Of a stretch of DNA of 32,323 nucleotides, positions 14,920 to 23,065 are shown one piece after another. Source of the stretch: Urechidicola sp. (GTDB taxonomy: Bacteria > Bacteroidota > Bacteroidia > Flavobacteriales > Flavobacteriaceae); contig JAQRMW010000279.1 of assembly GCA_028599075.1 (NCBI GenBank), positions 1 to 32,323 on the forward strand. Direction: 5' to 3'. How positions within the stretch are numbered: position 1 is the first letter of the stretch; every line of letters begins with the position of its first letter. Under the pieces are notes generated by a model. That model was not told the DNA's origin. It saw only the letters and a list, made by a program, of their open reading frames with translations, and made no database searches. Made by a program: the position numbers and the translations under genes.

Positions 14920-16176
14920 TTAATGTTTGATGTCTTGTAGTTCATCAGGATTGTGTTTGTGTTTAAATAGTACAGCAAACAATATAGCAACCACTAAGGC
15001 ATAAATGGCAAAAGTCATCCATATTCCGTACCAATCTTTTCCTGCATCGGTAGTGAAATATAGGTCAATTATTATTCCACTAACAACACTTCCGAAAATT
15101 GCACCAAATCCGTTAGTCATCATCATAAAAAGCCCTTGTGCTGATGAGCGTATTTTAGAGTCGGTAGAAGTTTCGACGAATAGAGAGCCAGAGATATTGA
15201 AAAAATCAAATGCCATTCCGTAGACAATTCCAGATAAAATAATCATCCATAGTCCTGTTCCTGGGTCGCCATAAGCAAAAAGAGCAAATCGCAATACCCA
15301 TGCAACCATACTTATCAACATTACTTTTTTAATTCCATATCGTTTTAAGAAAAATGGAATTGCCAAAATGAATAATGTTTCTGACATTTGAGAAATTGAC
15401 ATTATTAGTGTAGAATATTTAACAACAATAGAATCTTTAAACTCTGCAATATGTTTAAAATCATCTAAGAAAACATCACCATAGGCATTGGTTAATTGTA
15501 GAGCTGCACCTAAAAGCATACTAAACATAAAGAACAAGGCCATTTTGTAATTTTTGAATAGTTTAAACGCATCTAAACCAAACATTTCTGTAAATGATTT
15601 TTTTTCAGTAGTATCACTTTCTTGAGGGGGACATTTGGGTAAGAAGAAAGAGAAAATTCCTAAGCCAATAGCAACGACACCTGCAATAAGAAATTGGTTT
15701 GCAGAGTCTTTATTTCCAGATAAATTTGTTATCCACATGGCAGCTATAAAACCAATAGTACCCCAAACACGAATTGGCGGATAATCTTTAATAACATTTA
15801 AACCATTATTCTTTAAAGCATTATATGAGATTGAGTTAGACAAAGCAATTGTTGGCATGTAAAATATCATAGCCAATAATATAATCCAAAAGAAATCAGT
15901 TGGGTTGTCTATAGTAGGAACAAGTAGTAGTGTTAATCCTCCTAAAATATGTAAAATGCCGTATAGTTTTTCTGCATTTATCCACCTATCAGCAACAATA
16001 CCGGCTAAAGTAGGCATAAAAATAGATGCTATTCCCATTGTTGAAAATATAGCACCAAATTCGGCTCCAGACCATTGTTTATTTTGAAACCAATACACAC
16101 CAACTGTTATTAACCATGAACCCCAAACAAAGAATTGTAAGAAATTCATCAATGTCAACTTAAATTTTACACTCAT
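14920..16176 (-). CDS. nucleoside permease, MFS nucleoside:H+ symporter type
   Basis: The 418-residue product is an inner-membrane transporter with about 12 hydrophobic segments. It begins MSVKFKLTLMNFLQFFVWGSW and has the DRW loop after the second membrane segment (AGIVADRWINAEK). These match the nucleoside:H+ symporter family typified by NupG. The proposed substrate, nucleosides, fits the nearby deoxynucleoside kinase, thyA and dfrA, but specificity cannot be read from sequence. It starts one base after the stop codon of the upstream bifunctional-nuclease-family gene, so the two are surely one transcript. A strong terminator follows. Confidence 0.85.
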   Translation of the reverse strand: MSVKFKLTLMNFLQFFVWGSWLITVGVYWFQNKQWSGAEFGAIFSTMGIASIFMPTLAGIVADRWINAEKLYGILHILGGLTLLLVPTIDNPTDFFWIILLAMIFYMPTIALSNSISYNALKNNGLNVIKDYPPIRVWGTIGFIAAMWITNLSGNKDSANQFLIAGVVAIGLGIFSFFLPKCPPQESDTTEKKSFTEMFGLDAFKLFKNYKMALFFMFSMLLGAALQLTNAYGDVFLDDFKHIAEFKDSIVVKYSTLIMSISQMSETLFILAIPFFLKRYGIKKVMLISMVAWVLRFALFAYGDPGTGLWMIILSGIVYGMAFDFFNISGSLFVETSTDSKIRSSAQGLFMMMTNGFGAIFGSVVSGIIIDLYFTTDAGKDWYGIWMTFAIYALVVAILFAVLFKHKHNPDELQDIKH

Positions 16177-16177
16177 A

Positions 16178-16780
16178 TTATTTTGTGTTTCGTTTGTTAA
16201 TTTCGTCTCTGATTTTTGCCGCTAATTCATAGTCTTCATTAGCAATGGCATCTTCTAATTGTTTGTTTAGACTTTCTATAGGTTCTGATGAATACGGAGT
16301 TTCATCTACTGTTTCGGCAATTAAATCGCCCAATACTAAATTGTCTTCATCAATATCTTCATCCTTTAATTTTAAATAGACCCCTGCTTTATCTAAAATA
16401 TTCTCATAAGTAAAAATAGGAGCATCGAATCTAGTGGCAAGTGCAATTCCGTCTGATGTTCTAGTATCGATAATTTCTTCGATACCATCACGCTCACAAA
16501 TTAAGCTAGAATAAAAAACACCGTCAACCAATTTATGTATGATGACTTGTTTTATGATGATATTAAATCGATCGGCAAAGCTTTTAAATAAATCGTGTGT
16601 TAATGGTCTTGGCGGTTTTATTTCTTTTTCTAGTGCTATGGCTATTGATTGCGCTTCAAATGCACCTATAACAATTGGCAATGTTCTGGTGCCATCTACT
16701 TCGCTCAACACTAAGGCATACGCACCACTTTGTGTCTGACTATATGAAATTCCTTTTATGTCTAATCTAACTAAACTCAA
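16178..16780 (-). CDS. bifunctional nuclease family protein (DUF151) with UVR motif
   Basis: The 200-residue product has the DUF151 / bifunctional nuclease domain over residues ~1-135 (SEVDGTRTLPIVIGAFEAQSIA, RPLTHDLF, RTSDGIALATRF). It ends in a UvrB/UvrC-like helical hairpin over ~168-198 (LEDAIANEDYELAAKIRDEI). The family is named for nuclease activity reported in some members; the role in Bacteroidota is not established. The ATG at 16780 begins directly with conserved sequence. It is followed after 1 bp by the nucleoside permease gene and is preceded by the etfA terminator 35 bp upstream, so its promoter must lie in or around that short gap. Confidence 0.88.
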   Translation of the reverse strand: MSLVRLDIKGISYSQTQSGAYALVLSEVDGTRTLPIVIGAFEAQSIAIALEKEIKPPRPLTHDLFKSFADRFNIIIKQVIIHKLVDGVFYSSLICERDGIEEIIDTRTSDGIALATRFDAPIFTYENILDKAGVYLKLKDEDIDEDNLVLGDLIAETVDETPYSSEPIESLNKQLEDAIANEDYELAAKIRDEINKRNTK

Positions 16781-16804
16781 CTCAAATTGATTTTCTGAAT
16801 AAAA

Positions 16805-16856
16805 TTAATAAAAAAGCTGTCTAATTTAAGACTTATACAAATCTAAATTAGACAGC
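16805..16856 (-). terminator. intrinsic terminator of etfA
   Basis: GCTGTCTAATTTA at 16816-16828 and TAAATTAGACAGC at 16844-16856 form a perfect 13-bp stem with a 15-nt loop. On the minus strand a run of six T follows. It lies 25 bp after the etfA stop codon and is the strongest terminator in the window. Confidence 0.92.
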
Positions 16857-16881
16857 CCTTCGAGGCACAATTTACTAAAAA

Positions 16882-17844
16882 TTATGCGTTACTCGATTTA
16901 AATTTTTTCAGTTTTTCAATTAAGTTAGGAACAACTTCAAAAGCATCACCAACTACACCGTAATCAGCTGCTTTAAAAAATGGTGCCTCAGCATCTGTGT
17001 TAATTACTACTTTTACTTTAGATGCATTAACTCCTGCTAAATGTTGTATCGCTCCAGAGATACCCATAGCAATATATAAGTTAGATGAAACTGGCTTTCC
17101 TGTTTGTCCAACGTGTTCGCTGTGAGGTCTCCATCCTAAATCAGAAACGGGTTTAGAGCAAGCAGTTGCAGCGCCTAAAACTTCAGCTAATTCTTCTAGC
17201 ATTCCCCAGTTTTCAGGACCTTTTAATCCACGTCCGCCTGATACCACTATATCAGCATCGGCAATAGTAACTTTGCCAACTGTTTTGTCGATAGACGAAA
17301 CTGAGATACCGCTCTCTACTAGCGTTGGTGAAAAACTTTCGGTAGTAGCACTTGTTTCATTTTCTACGAGTCCAAAAGAGTTCTTTGCTAAGCCAATTAC
17401 TTTTATTTGAGTTTTTATTTCTGTGTGATTAAAAGCTTTGCTAGAGAACGCTTTTCGTTTTACAATAAACGGATTTGTGTTGCTAGGTGCTGCAACTACA
17501 TTCGATGCATATCCTGCATTTAAGTATACAGCAACCATTGGCGCTAAGCTAATTCCGTTTGTGCTAGAATCAATTATTACTACTTCAGAATTTTCTTTTT
17601 CTGCGACTTGTTTGATGACATCTGCAACAATTTTAGAATTCAAATTTTGAAATGCATCATTTTTAACTGAAACTATTTTTTCTGCTCCATATGTGTTTAA
17701 TGCAGAAGTTTCATCTACATTAATAGTTAAAACAATAAGGTTAGTTCCTAATTGTTCTGCAACTTTTTTTCCGTATGATGTTGCTTCAAAAGTAACTTTT
17801 TTAAATTTACCTTCCGATGATTCGGCATATACTAATACTGACAT
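16882..17844 (-). CDS. etfA: electron transfer flavoprotein subunit alpha
   Basis: EtfA binds the FAD that passes electrons from acyl-CoA and other dehydrogenases to the quinone pool; it works as a heterodimer with EtfB. The 320-residue product has an N-terminal ETF domain (SVLVYAESSEGKFKKVTFEA...) and the C-terminal FAD-binding domain. The latter carries VVSGGRGLKGPENWGM, the RPHSEHVGQTGKPVSSNLY signature and GISGAIQHLAG (about residues 205-280). It lies 151 bp downstream of etfB, a larger gap than usual, which contains an AGACTTAAGAC-type repeat. A strong terminator follows. Confidence 0.96.
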   Translation of the reverse strand: MSVLVYAESSEGKFKKVTFEATSYGKKVAEQLGTNLIVLTINVDETSALNTYGAEKIVSVKNDAFQNLNSKIVADVIKQVAEKENSEVVIIDSSTNGISLAPMVAVYLNAGYASNVVAAPSNTNPFIVKRKAFSSKAFNHTEIKTQIKVIGLAKNSFGLVENETSATTESFSPTLVESGISVSSIDKTVGKVTIADADIVVSGGRGLKGPENWGMLEELAEVLGAATACSKPVSDLGWRPHSEHVGQTGKPVSSNLYIAMGISGAIQHLAGVNASKVKVVINTDAEAPFFKAADYGVVGDAFEVVPNLIEKLKKFKSSNA

Positions 17845-17995
17845 ATTTATTAAATTTTAGATGATAGATAAAAGACAGTAGATGTCATTTTATTCGTATG
17901 TTATTTTTATAGTTATTCGACATTTGATATAAAACTAAATTTTGAAATCAACTTAAATAAGTCTTTTTTCTATAGTCTTAGATCTCAAGTCTATT

Positions 17996-18742
17996 TTAAA
18001 TCACTTTTGCTTCATTATGAAGTAAAGAAATCAACTCATCAAGATTATCAGCATCTACCATTTTACAAGCTCCTTTTTGAGCTGGTTTTTCAAAACTAGC
18101 CGATGCAGTTGTTGCATCAAAATCAACAGCTTCAACAACTGTTAATGGTTTTTTACGCGCCATCATGATTCCGCGCATATTAGGAATACGCAAATCTTTT
18201 TCTTCAACCAATCCTTTTTGTCCTCCTATAATTAAAGGTAAATTAGCAGTTAAGGTTTTTTTACCACCATCAATTTCTCTTTGGATGGTTGCTGTTTCTC
18301 CATCAACTTCTAATCCAACACAAGCATTTACAAAATTGTAATCTAAAATAGCAGCAAGCATACTCGGCACCATGCCACCATTATAATCGATAGATTCTTT
18401 ACCTGCTAATACTAAATCAAACCCTCCATTTTTTACAACTTCGGCTAATTGTTTTGCGGTATAAAAACCATCAGTAGCATCAGTATTAACTCTAATTGCA
18501 TCATCGGCACCAATAGCCAATGCTTTTCTTAAAGTAGGTTCGGTTGTTGCGTTACCAACATTTACAACAGTCACGGTAGCACCTTGCTTTTCTTTAAACC
18601 ACATAGCGCGGGTTAACGCAAATTCATCATAAGGATTGATAACAAACTGAACACCGTTGCTGTCGAATTTAGAATCTCCCTCGGTAAAATTTATTTTTGA
18701 AGTCGTGTCTGGAACATGACTTATACACACTAAAATTTTCAT
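17996..18742 (-). CDS. etfB: electron transfer flavoprotein subunit beta
   Basis: EtfB is the AMP-binding partner of EtfA in the soluble electron transfer flavoprotein. The 248-residue product starts MKILVCISHVPDTTSKINFT and shows the family's NPYDEFALTRAMWFKE, GADDAIRVNTD and DLVLAGKESIDYNGGMV segments. The signature-region VEEKDLRIPNMRGIMMARKKP follows, all in normal order. It heads the etfB-etfA unit and is divergent from pdhB. Two perfect palindromes lie 29-92 bp upstream of its ATG and may be regulator-binding sites. Confidence 0.96.
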   Translation of the reverse strand: MKILVCISHVPDTTSKINFTEGDSKFDSNGVQFVINPYDEFALTRAMWFKEKQGATVTVVNVGNATTEPTLRKALAIGADDAIRVNTDATDGFYTAKQLAEVVKNGGFDLVLAGKESIDYNGGMVPSMLAAILDYNFVNACVGLEVDGETATIQREIDGGKKTLTANLPLIIGGQKGLVEEKDLRIPNMRGIMMARKKPLTVVEAVDFDATTASASFEKPAQKGACKMVDADNLDELISLLHNEAKVI

Positions 18743-18770
18743 ATGTACTATTTTTAAAATATTTAAATAT

Positions 18771-18786
18771 CATGCAAATTTGCATG
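18771..18786. promoter_or_regulatory. perfect 16-bp palindrome upstream of etfB (site 1)
   Basis: CATGCAAATTTGCATG is a perfect dyad. Read on the minus strand it contains CAAATTTG, one mismatch from the -7 pattern TAnnTTTG, 33 nt from the etfB ATG. A protein bound here could block transcription of etfBA. The operator role is inferred. Confidence 0.55.
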
Positions 18787-18816
18787 GGTACGAATTTAAG
18801 ACATTTTTTTGAAAAA

Positions 18817-18834
18817 TACTATGCATGCATAGTA
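18817..18834. promoter_or_regulatory. perfect 18-bp palindrome upstream of etfB (site 2)
   Basis: TACTATGCATGCATAGTA is a perfect dyad whose centre lies about 47 bp from the centre of site 1. Both sites contain inverted ATGCA half-sites. Its symmetry and location in the etfB/pdhB divergent region suggest a dimeric regulator's binding site. Confidence 0.5.
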
Positions 18835-19075
18835 AATATTTTTATTCATTATGATTTATAGAATGATTTTTATAATCTACTTAAAAATGTGAAGCGGTAT
18901 AAGTTAGATTATGAAAATGATGAGTAAAATCTCAAAAATAATTATTGATTGTTCTAGTGTAATTTAAAGCGAAGAAAAAATAAACCAATTCTAATTGCAA
19001 TAAAATAATTAGTAGAAAACGTTTTAGAAAGCTGTTTTTTAAATTGATTTGACTTTAAATCTCCTAATATTTAAG
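18835..19075. other. AT-rich divergent spacer between etfB and pdhB
   Basis: This stretch is very AT-rich and contains no ORF with believable start context or length. I see no tRNA, further palindrome or terminator. Promoter elements for pdhB occupy its right end. Confidence 0.5.
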
Positions 19076-19083
19076 TATTTTTG
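19049..19083 (+). promoter_or_regulatory. promoter for pdhB
   Basis: TATTTTTG at 19076-19083 is a perfect -7 element. A TTG at 19049-19051 lies 24 nt upstream, slightly more than the usual spacing. Transcription would begin near 19090, giving a leader of about 100 nt that contains the whole shared leader element. Confidence 0.5.
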
Positions 19084-19103
19084 CCAACTCAAAATTCGAG
19101 TAA

Positions 19104-19204
19104 ATGAAACGAGCATGTTAAAATGTTTATCACTCAAGAGAATGATTGATAGCGAACTGCATGTGACCGTTGAGAAATAATAACTATAAACACATGAAAA
19201 CAAT
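19104..19204 (+). repeat. pdhB leader element, copy A of a repeated 5' leader
   Basis: This stretch matches 31638-31735 in three collinear blocks: 26 of 29 positions (19104-19132), 18 of 19 (19150-19168), and 15 of 15 (19190-19204, which includes the pdhB start codon). It begins with an ATG, but here a frameshift ends the reading frame after MKRAC. With two small indels repaired it would encode about 23 codons starting MKRASKMFITQ. It could be a decayed leader-peptide gene or a functional RNA leader. Confidence 0.65.
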
Positions 19205-20174
19205 ACAATTTAGAGAGGCTATCTGCGAAGCGATGAGCGAAGAAATGCGCAGAGATGAAGCTGTTTATTTAATAGGTGAAGAAGTTGCTGAATACAACGG
19301 TGCTTATAAAGCATCAAAAGGTATGTTAGATGAGTTTGGTGCTAAAAGAGTAATCGATGCTCCTATTGCTGAAGCTGGTTTTACAGGTATTTCAGTGGGT
19401 TCTACAATGGGTGGAAATCGCCCTATTGTTGAGTATATGACTTTTAATTTTTCTTTAGTTGCTATTGATCAAATCATTAACAATGCTGCTAAGATTAGAC
19501 AAATGAGTGGTGGCCAGTTTCCTTGCCCAATTGTGTTTAGAGGGCCAACAGCTTCTGCTGGTCAATTAGGGGCAACACACTCACAAGCATTTGAAAATTG
19601 GTTTGCTAACACCCCTGGTTTAAAAGTGGTTGTTCCGTCTAACCCGTATGATGCAAAGGGGCTGTTGAAAGCTGCTATTCGTGATGATGACCCTGTAATT
19701 TTTATGGAGTCTGAGCAAATGTATGGTGATAAAGGTGAAGTGCCAGAAGGTGAATATGTTTTACCTATAGGAGTTGCTGATGTAAAAAGAGTGGGTACTG
19801 ATGTGACCATTGTTTCTTTTGGTAAAATAATTAAAGAAGCTTATAAAGCTGCTGATTCATTAGAGAAAGAAGGTATCTCTGCTGAAATTATAGATCTTAG
19901 AACGGTACGCCCTTTAGATTTTGAAGCGATATATGAATCGGTTAAAAAAACAAACCGTTTGGTAATTTTAGAAGAGGCGTGGCCATTTGCATCTGTGTCT
20001 TCAGAAATTAGTTTTCAAGTACAAGAAAATGTATTTGATTATTTAGATGCTCCTATTAAAAGGTTAACTACTGCAGATGCTCCAGCACCATTTTCTCCTG
20101 TACTTTTAGAGGAGTGGTTGCCGAATGCAAATGATGTTATTAAAGCAGTAAAAGAAGTGATGTACGTACAATAA
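19194..20174 (+). CDS. pdhB: pyruvate dehydrogenase E1 component, beta subunit
   Basis: With the alpha subunit (not in this window), this protein forms the thiamine-diphosphate-dependent E1 that decarboxylates pyruvate and feeds acetyl groups to the complex. The start is the ATG at 19194 (MKTIQFREAICEAM), giving 326 residues, the family norm. Conserved features include LIGEEVAEYNGAYKASKGM, the DAPIAEAGFTGISVG block (residues ~56-70), GQLGATHSQAFENWFAN and the C-terminal transketolase domain with EEAWPFASVSSEI. It is preceded by an unusual 5' leader shared with another gene, and followed by a terminator. Confidence 0.95.
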   Translation: MKTIQFREAICEAMSEEMRRDEAVYLIGEEVAEYNGAYKASKGMLDEFGAKRVIDAPIAEAGFTGISVGSTMGGNRPIVEYMTFNFSLVAIDQIINNAAKIRQMSGGQFPCPIVFRGPTASAGQLGATHSQAFENWFANTPGLKVVVPSNPYDAKGLLKAAIRDDDPVIFMESEQMYGDKGEVPEGEYVLPIGVADVKRVGTDVTIVSFGKIIKEAYKAADSLEKEGISAEIIDLRTVRPLDFEAIYESVKKTNRLVILEEAWPFASVSSEISFQVQENVFDYLDAPIKRLTTADAPAPFSPVLLEEWLPNANDVIKAVKEVMYVQ

Positions 20175-20194
20175 TAGTGTTAAAAAAATAGTTT

Positions 20195-20230
20195 AAGACC
20201 TTTCAGATAGTAAATTTGAAAGGTTTTTTA
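20195..20230 (+). terminator. terminator after pdhB, overlapping the next gene's start region
   Basis: ACCTTTCA at 20198-20205 pairs with TGAAAGGT at 20217-20224, extended by A/T and G/T pairs, and a T-run follows. It ends 6 nt before the ATG of the DUF5686 gene. TAAATTTG at 20211-20218, a perfect -7 pattern, lies inside the same hairpin. Confidence 0.75.
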
Positions 20231-20236
20231 ATTATT

Positions 20237-22708
20237 ATGAAGAAGAGTTTAAGCATCTTATTTTTATTTTTCACCTCTCTAGTTTTTACTCAAACAAAAA
20301 TTGGAGGTGTCGTTGTTGATGAAAATAATGAATCAGTTCCTTTTGCAACTGTTGTGTTTGTTAACTCTACTACAGGGACAGTTTCTAATGAAAACGGAAA
20401 ATTTTATCTAGAGTCTGATAGTAACTATACAGAAATTGAAGTTTCTTTTATTGGCTTTGAAAAGAAAAAAGTTGTAGTAAAACGACGTGACTTTAATTTA
20501 AAAATCATTTTAAAAGAAGCAGCAGATCAATTAGATGAGGTAGTTATTTATTCTGGTAGGGTTAAAGCCAAAGGGAATCCAGCCATTGCTATTTTAGAAA
20601 AAATTTGGGCGCATAAACGTCAAAATGGAATACTTCTTTTTGATCAATATCAATACGAAAAATATGAAAAGTTAGAGTTTGACATGAATAATGTTGACAG
20701 CATTACCATGAAGCGTAAGCTTTTTAAAGGAATGGAATTTATCTTTGACAATGTTGATACTTCTCGTATTACGGGTAAAACATACCTGCCAATATTTATT
20801 AACGAAGCAGTTTATGAAACGTACGGGAATAATGTTACCAATAAATCAAGAGAAGATTTAATTGCCAATAAAAATTCTGGGTTTGAGTCTAATCAAACGG
20901 TAATATCTTATATCAAAGATTTGTATTTAGAATACAATATCTACAATAATTATATCAAGATATTTGACAAGAGCTTTGTGAGTCCTATTTCAAAAACAGG
21001 CCCAGTATCCTATAATTATGTGTTAGCAGATAGTGCTTTTATTGATAACAAGTGGTGCTACAATATTGTGTATTATCCAAGGCGAAAAAGCGAGTTGACT
21101 TTTAAAGGAGATTTTTGGGTTAACGATTCTACTTTTGCAGTGAAAGAAATCAACATGCAAGCCACAAAAAGTGCCAATATCAACTGGATTAAAGATATTT
21201 ATATTGAGCAAGAGTTTGATGTATTAAATGACTCAGTCTTTTTGCTAAAGCGCGATTATATGCTGTCCGATTTTAGTCTTGGTAAGAAAGATGAAAAGAA
21301 AGGATTGTATGGTCATAGAACTACTATGTATCAAAATTATGCATTTAATATTGACAAAGGAGAAGATTTTTATAAGGATGAAGCAGATAAATATGTTGAT
21401 AGTATTTACAACAAATCGGATTCATATTGGGATATAAGTCGACAGGAGAAATTAAATGATGATGAACAAGGAATCTACAAAATGTTAGATACCTTAAGTA
21501 CGGTTCCGAAATTTAAAAGAATTACCAATTGGGTAACAGTTTTAGCATCTGGTTATATCGAATTTCCAAATTTTGATTTTGGACCCATCTATTCAACCAT
21601 CGGTAAAAACGATGTTGAAGGCTTGCGTTTACGTGTAGGTGGTAGAACCTATTTCGGGCCAAATGACCCTTGGAGGTTACAAGCATATACTGCCTACGGA
21701 TTTAAAGATAATCAATTTAAATATGGGGCATCAGCCAAATGGTTGGTCGATAAAAAGAGGCGAATTATTTTAAGTGCAGGAAATAGGCGCGACATTGAGC
21801 AAATAGGAGTAAGTCTTACAACTACCAATGATGTGTTAGGGCGTAGTTTTGCATCGTCCACATTTTTTACTTCTGGCGATACAGGTAAGCTAACGTCTAT
21901 TAATTTGTCAAATGCTTTTGTTTCTATGGAGCCTAAAAAGAATTTTGCTTTTCGAGTAGGATCTTCTTATAGGACTTTAAAATCGGCATCACCTACTTTT
22001 AATCTCGATTATTATGATGAAGATAGAGTTATACAATCCGAAGTAAAACAATTTACTGTCGACCTTACTTTGCGATTTACTCCAAAGAGGGAAACTATTG
22101 GTTATGGTGTAGAGCGATTGGATTTGAATAGCGATTACGCAAGTTTTTATGTCAATTTATCAAAAGGGATCAAAGGGCCATTCGAAAGTGATTTTGACTA
22201 TACAAGATTACAATTCTACTACCATCAACCATTTTTAGTGGGTGGCTTTGGAAGAACATTTGTAACTTTTGAAGCAGGAAAAATATTTAATGAAGTACCA
22301 CTTGGGTTATTGAGTATTGTACCTGGAAATCAATCGTATTTCTTGATGCGAAATACGTATAATTTGTTAGATTATTATGATTTTGTAACTGATACCCATC
22401 TGTCTTTTAGGATGGAGCATCATTTTAATGGTCGCTTTTTTTCGCATGTCCCCTTATTGCGTAAATTCAATTTAAGAGAAGTTGTTGGATTTAAATCTGT
22501 ATGGGGTCAAATTTCAGATGAAAATAAATTTATAAATGCTACCGGAGTAGAATATGTTGCTCCAGAAAACATCTATTTTGAATATAGTGCAGGTGTAGCA
22601 AATATCTTTAAAGTATTACGGATAGATTTTATTTGGCGCGGTAGTTATCGTGATATGCCAAACGCTAGAAACTTCGGAATTAAAGGCTCCTTTGGATTTT
22701 ATTTTTAG
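20237..22708 (+). CDS. DUF5686 outer-membrane protein with carboxypeptidase-like regulatory domain
   Basis: The 823-residue product has a signal peptide (MKKSLSILFLFFTSLVFTQ). A carboxypeptidase-regulatory-like beta-sandwich follows at ~20-100 (GGVVVDENNESVPFATV ... VSFIGFEKKKVVV ... LDEVVIYSG). The long C-terminal region is of the DUF5686 type. Its last third has the alternating pattern of an outer-membrane beta barrel and ends in Phe (FGIKGSFGFYF), as barrel proteins do. The ATG at 20237 is chosen over an upstream TTG because it begins the signal peptide. The family resembles the N-terminal part of SusC-like receptors but lacks a TonB-dependent plug; its role is unknown. Confidence 0.85.
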   Translation: MKKSLSILFLFFTSLVFTQTKIGGVVVDENNESVPFATVVFVNSTTGTVSNENGKFYLESDSNYTEIEVSFIGFEKKKVVVKRRDFNLKIILKEAADQLDEVVIYSGRVKAKGNPAIAILEKIWAHKRQNGILLFDQYQYEKYEKLEFDMNNVDSITMKRKLFKGMEFIFDNVDTSRITGKTYLPIFINEAVYETYGNNVTNKSREDLIANKNSGFESNQTVISYIKDLYLEYNIYNNYIKIFDKSFVSPISKTGPVSYNYVLADSAFIDNKWCYNIVYYPRRKSELTFKGDFWVNDSTFAVKEINMQATKSANINWIKDIYIEQEFDVLNDSVFLLKRDYMLSDFSLGKKDEKKGLYGHRTTMYQNYAFNIDKGEDFYKDEADKYVDSIYNKSDSYWDISRQEKLNDDEQGIYKMLDTLSTVPKFKRITNWVTVLASGYIEFPNFDFGPIYSTIGKNDVEGLRLRVGGRTYFGPNDPWRLQAYTAYGFKDNQFKYGASAKWLVDKKRRIILSAGNRRDIEQIGVSLTTTNDVLGRSFASSTFFTSGDTGKLTSINLSNAFVSMEPKKNFAFRVGSSYRTLKSASPTFNLDYYDEDRVIQSEVKQFTVDLTLRFTPKRETIGYGVERLDLNSDYASFYVNLSKGIKGPFESDFDYTRLQFYYHQPFLVGGFGRTFVTFEAGKIFNEVPLGLLSIVPGNQSYFLMRNTYNLLDYYDFVTDTHLSFRMEHHFNGRFFSHVPLLRKFNLREVVGFKSVWGQISDENKFINATGVEYVAPENIYFEYSAGVANIFKVLRIDFIWRGSYRDMPNARNFGIKGSFGFYF

Positions 22709-22726
22709 CTGTAATTTTGTCTAAAA

Positions 22727-22768
22727 CAAAAAAAGTTCTCTAAAGAAATTAAACTTTCTATGAGAACT
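22727..22768 (-). terminator. terminator downstream of the tRNA-Pro locus
   Basis: AGTTCTC at 22734-22740 pairs with GAGAACT at 22762-22768, and an inner AGAAA/TTTCT pair extends the stem. Read on the minus strand a run of seven T follows, so it terminates transcription coming from the tRNA side. It may also separate the convergent DUF5686 gene. Confidence 0.75.
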
Positions 22769-22777
22769 CTTTAGTTT

Positions 22778-22794
22778 GTCGGGGTGGCAGGATT
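22778..22794 (-). pseudogene. 3' fragment of a tRNA-Pro gene
   Basis: Seventeen bases are identical to 22913-22929, the 3' acceptor strand and T-arm end of the intact tRNA-Pro. Adjacent sequence is also repeated: AAGAAA(T/G)TAAACTTTCTA occurs beside both. The rest of the tRNA is absent. It is best read as a decayed tandem copy, or a remnant of recombination at the tRNA 3' end. Confidence 0.7.
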
Positions 22795-22913
22795 AACTTC
22801 GTTCATCCTTATGAAGAGTTGTTGCAAATTAAAGTTACACTTTAATTATAAAATAAATTCTTCCGTTTTCTTAAGAAAGTAAACTTTCTACAAAAACTTT
22901 ACACTTTATTTAG

Positions 22914-22988
22914 TCGGGGTGGCAGGATTCGAACCTGCGACCTCCTCGTCCCAAACGAGGCGCGATGACCGGGCTACGCTACACCCCG
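22914..22988 (-). tRNA. tRNA-Pro (anticodon TGG)
   Basis: Read on the minus strand, the acceptor stem CGGGGTG/CACCCCG forms seven perfect pairs with discriminator A. The anticodon arm CCTCG-TTTGGGA-CGAGG places TGG as anticodon, and the T-arm has GCAGG-TTCGAAT-CCTGC. CCA is not encoded. Fragments of the same tRNA lie on both sides. Confidence 0.95.
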
Positions 22989-23065
22989 AAAATAAATATC
23001 TAATATTAACCCCAATTTTTAAAACTCTTTAAAATTAAGATGTTTTTCTTTGGGCGGAGTTTATG

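Noticed and set aside
18914-18970. Possible 18-codon ORF in the etfB-pdhB spacer
   Set aside because: It has no promoter, homologous partner or conserved feature, and such short ORFs are expected by chance in AT-rich spacer.
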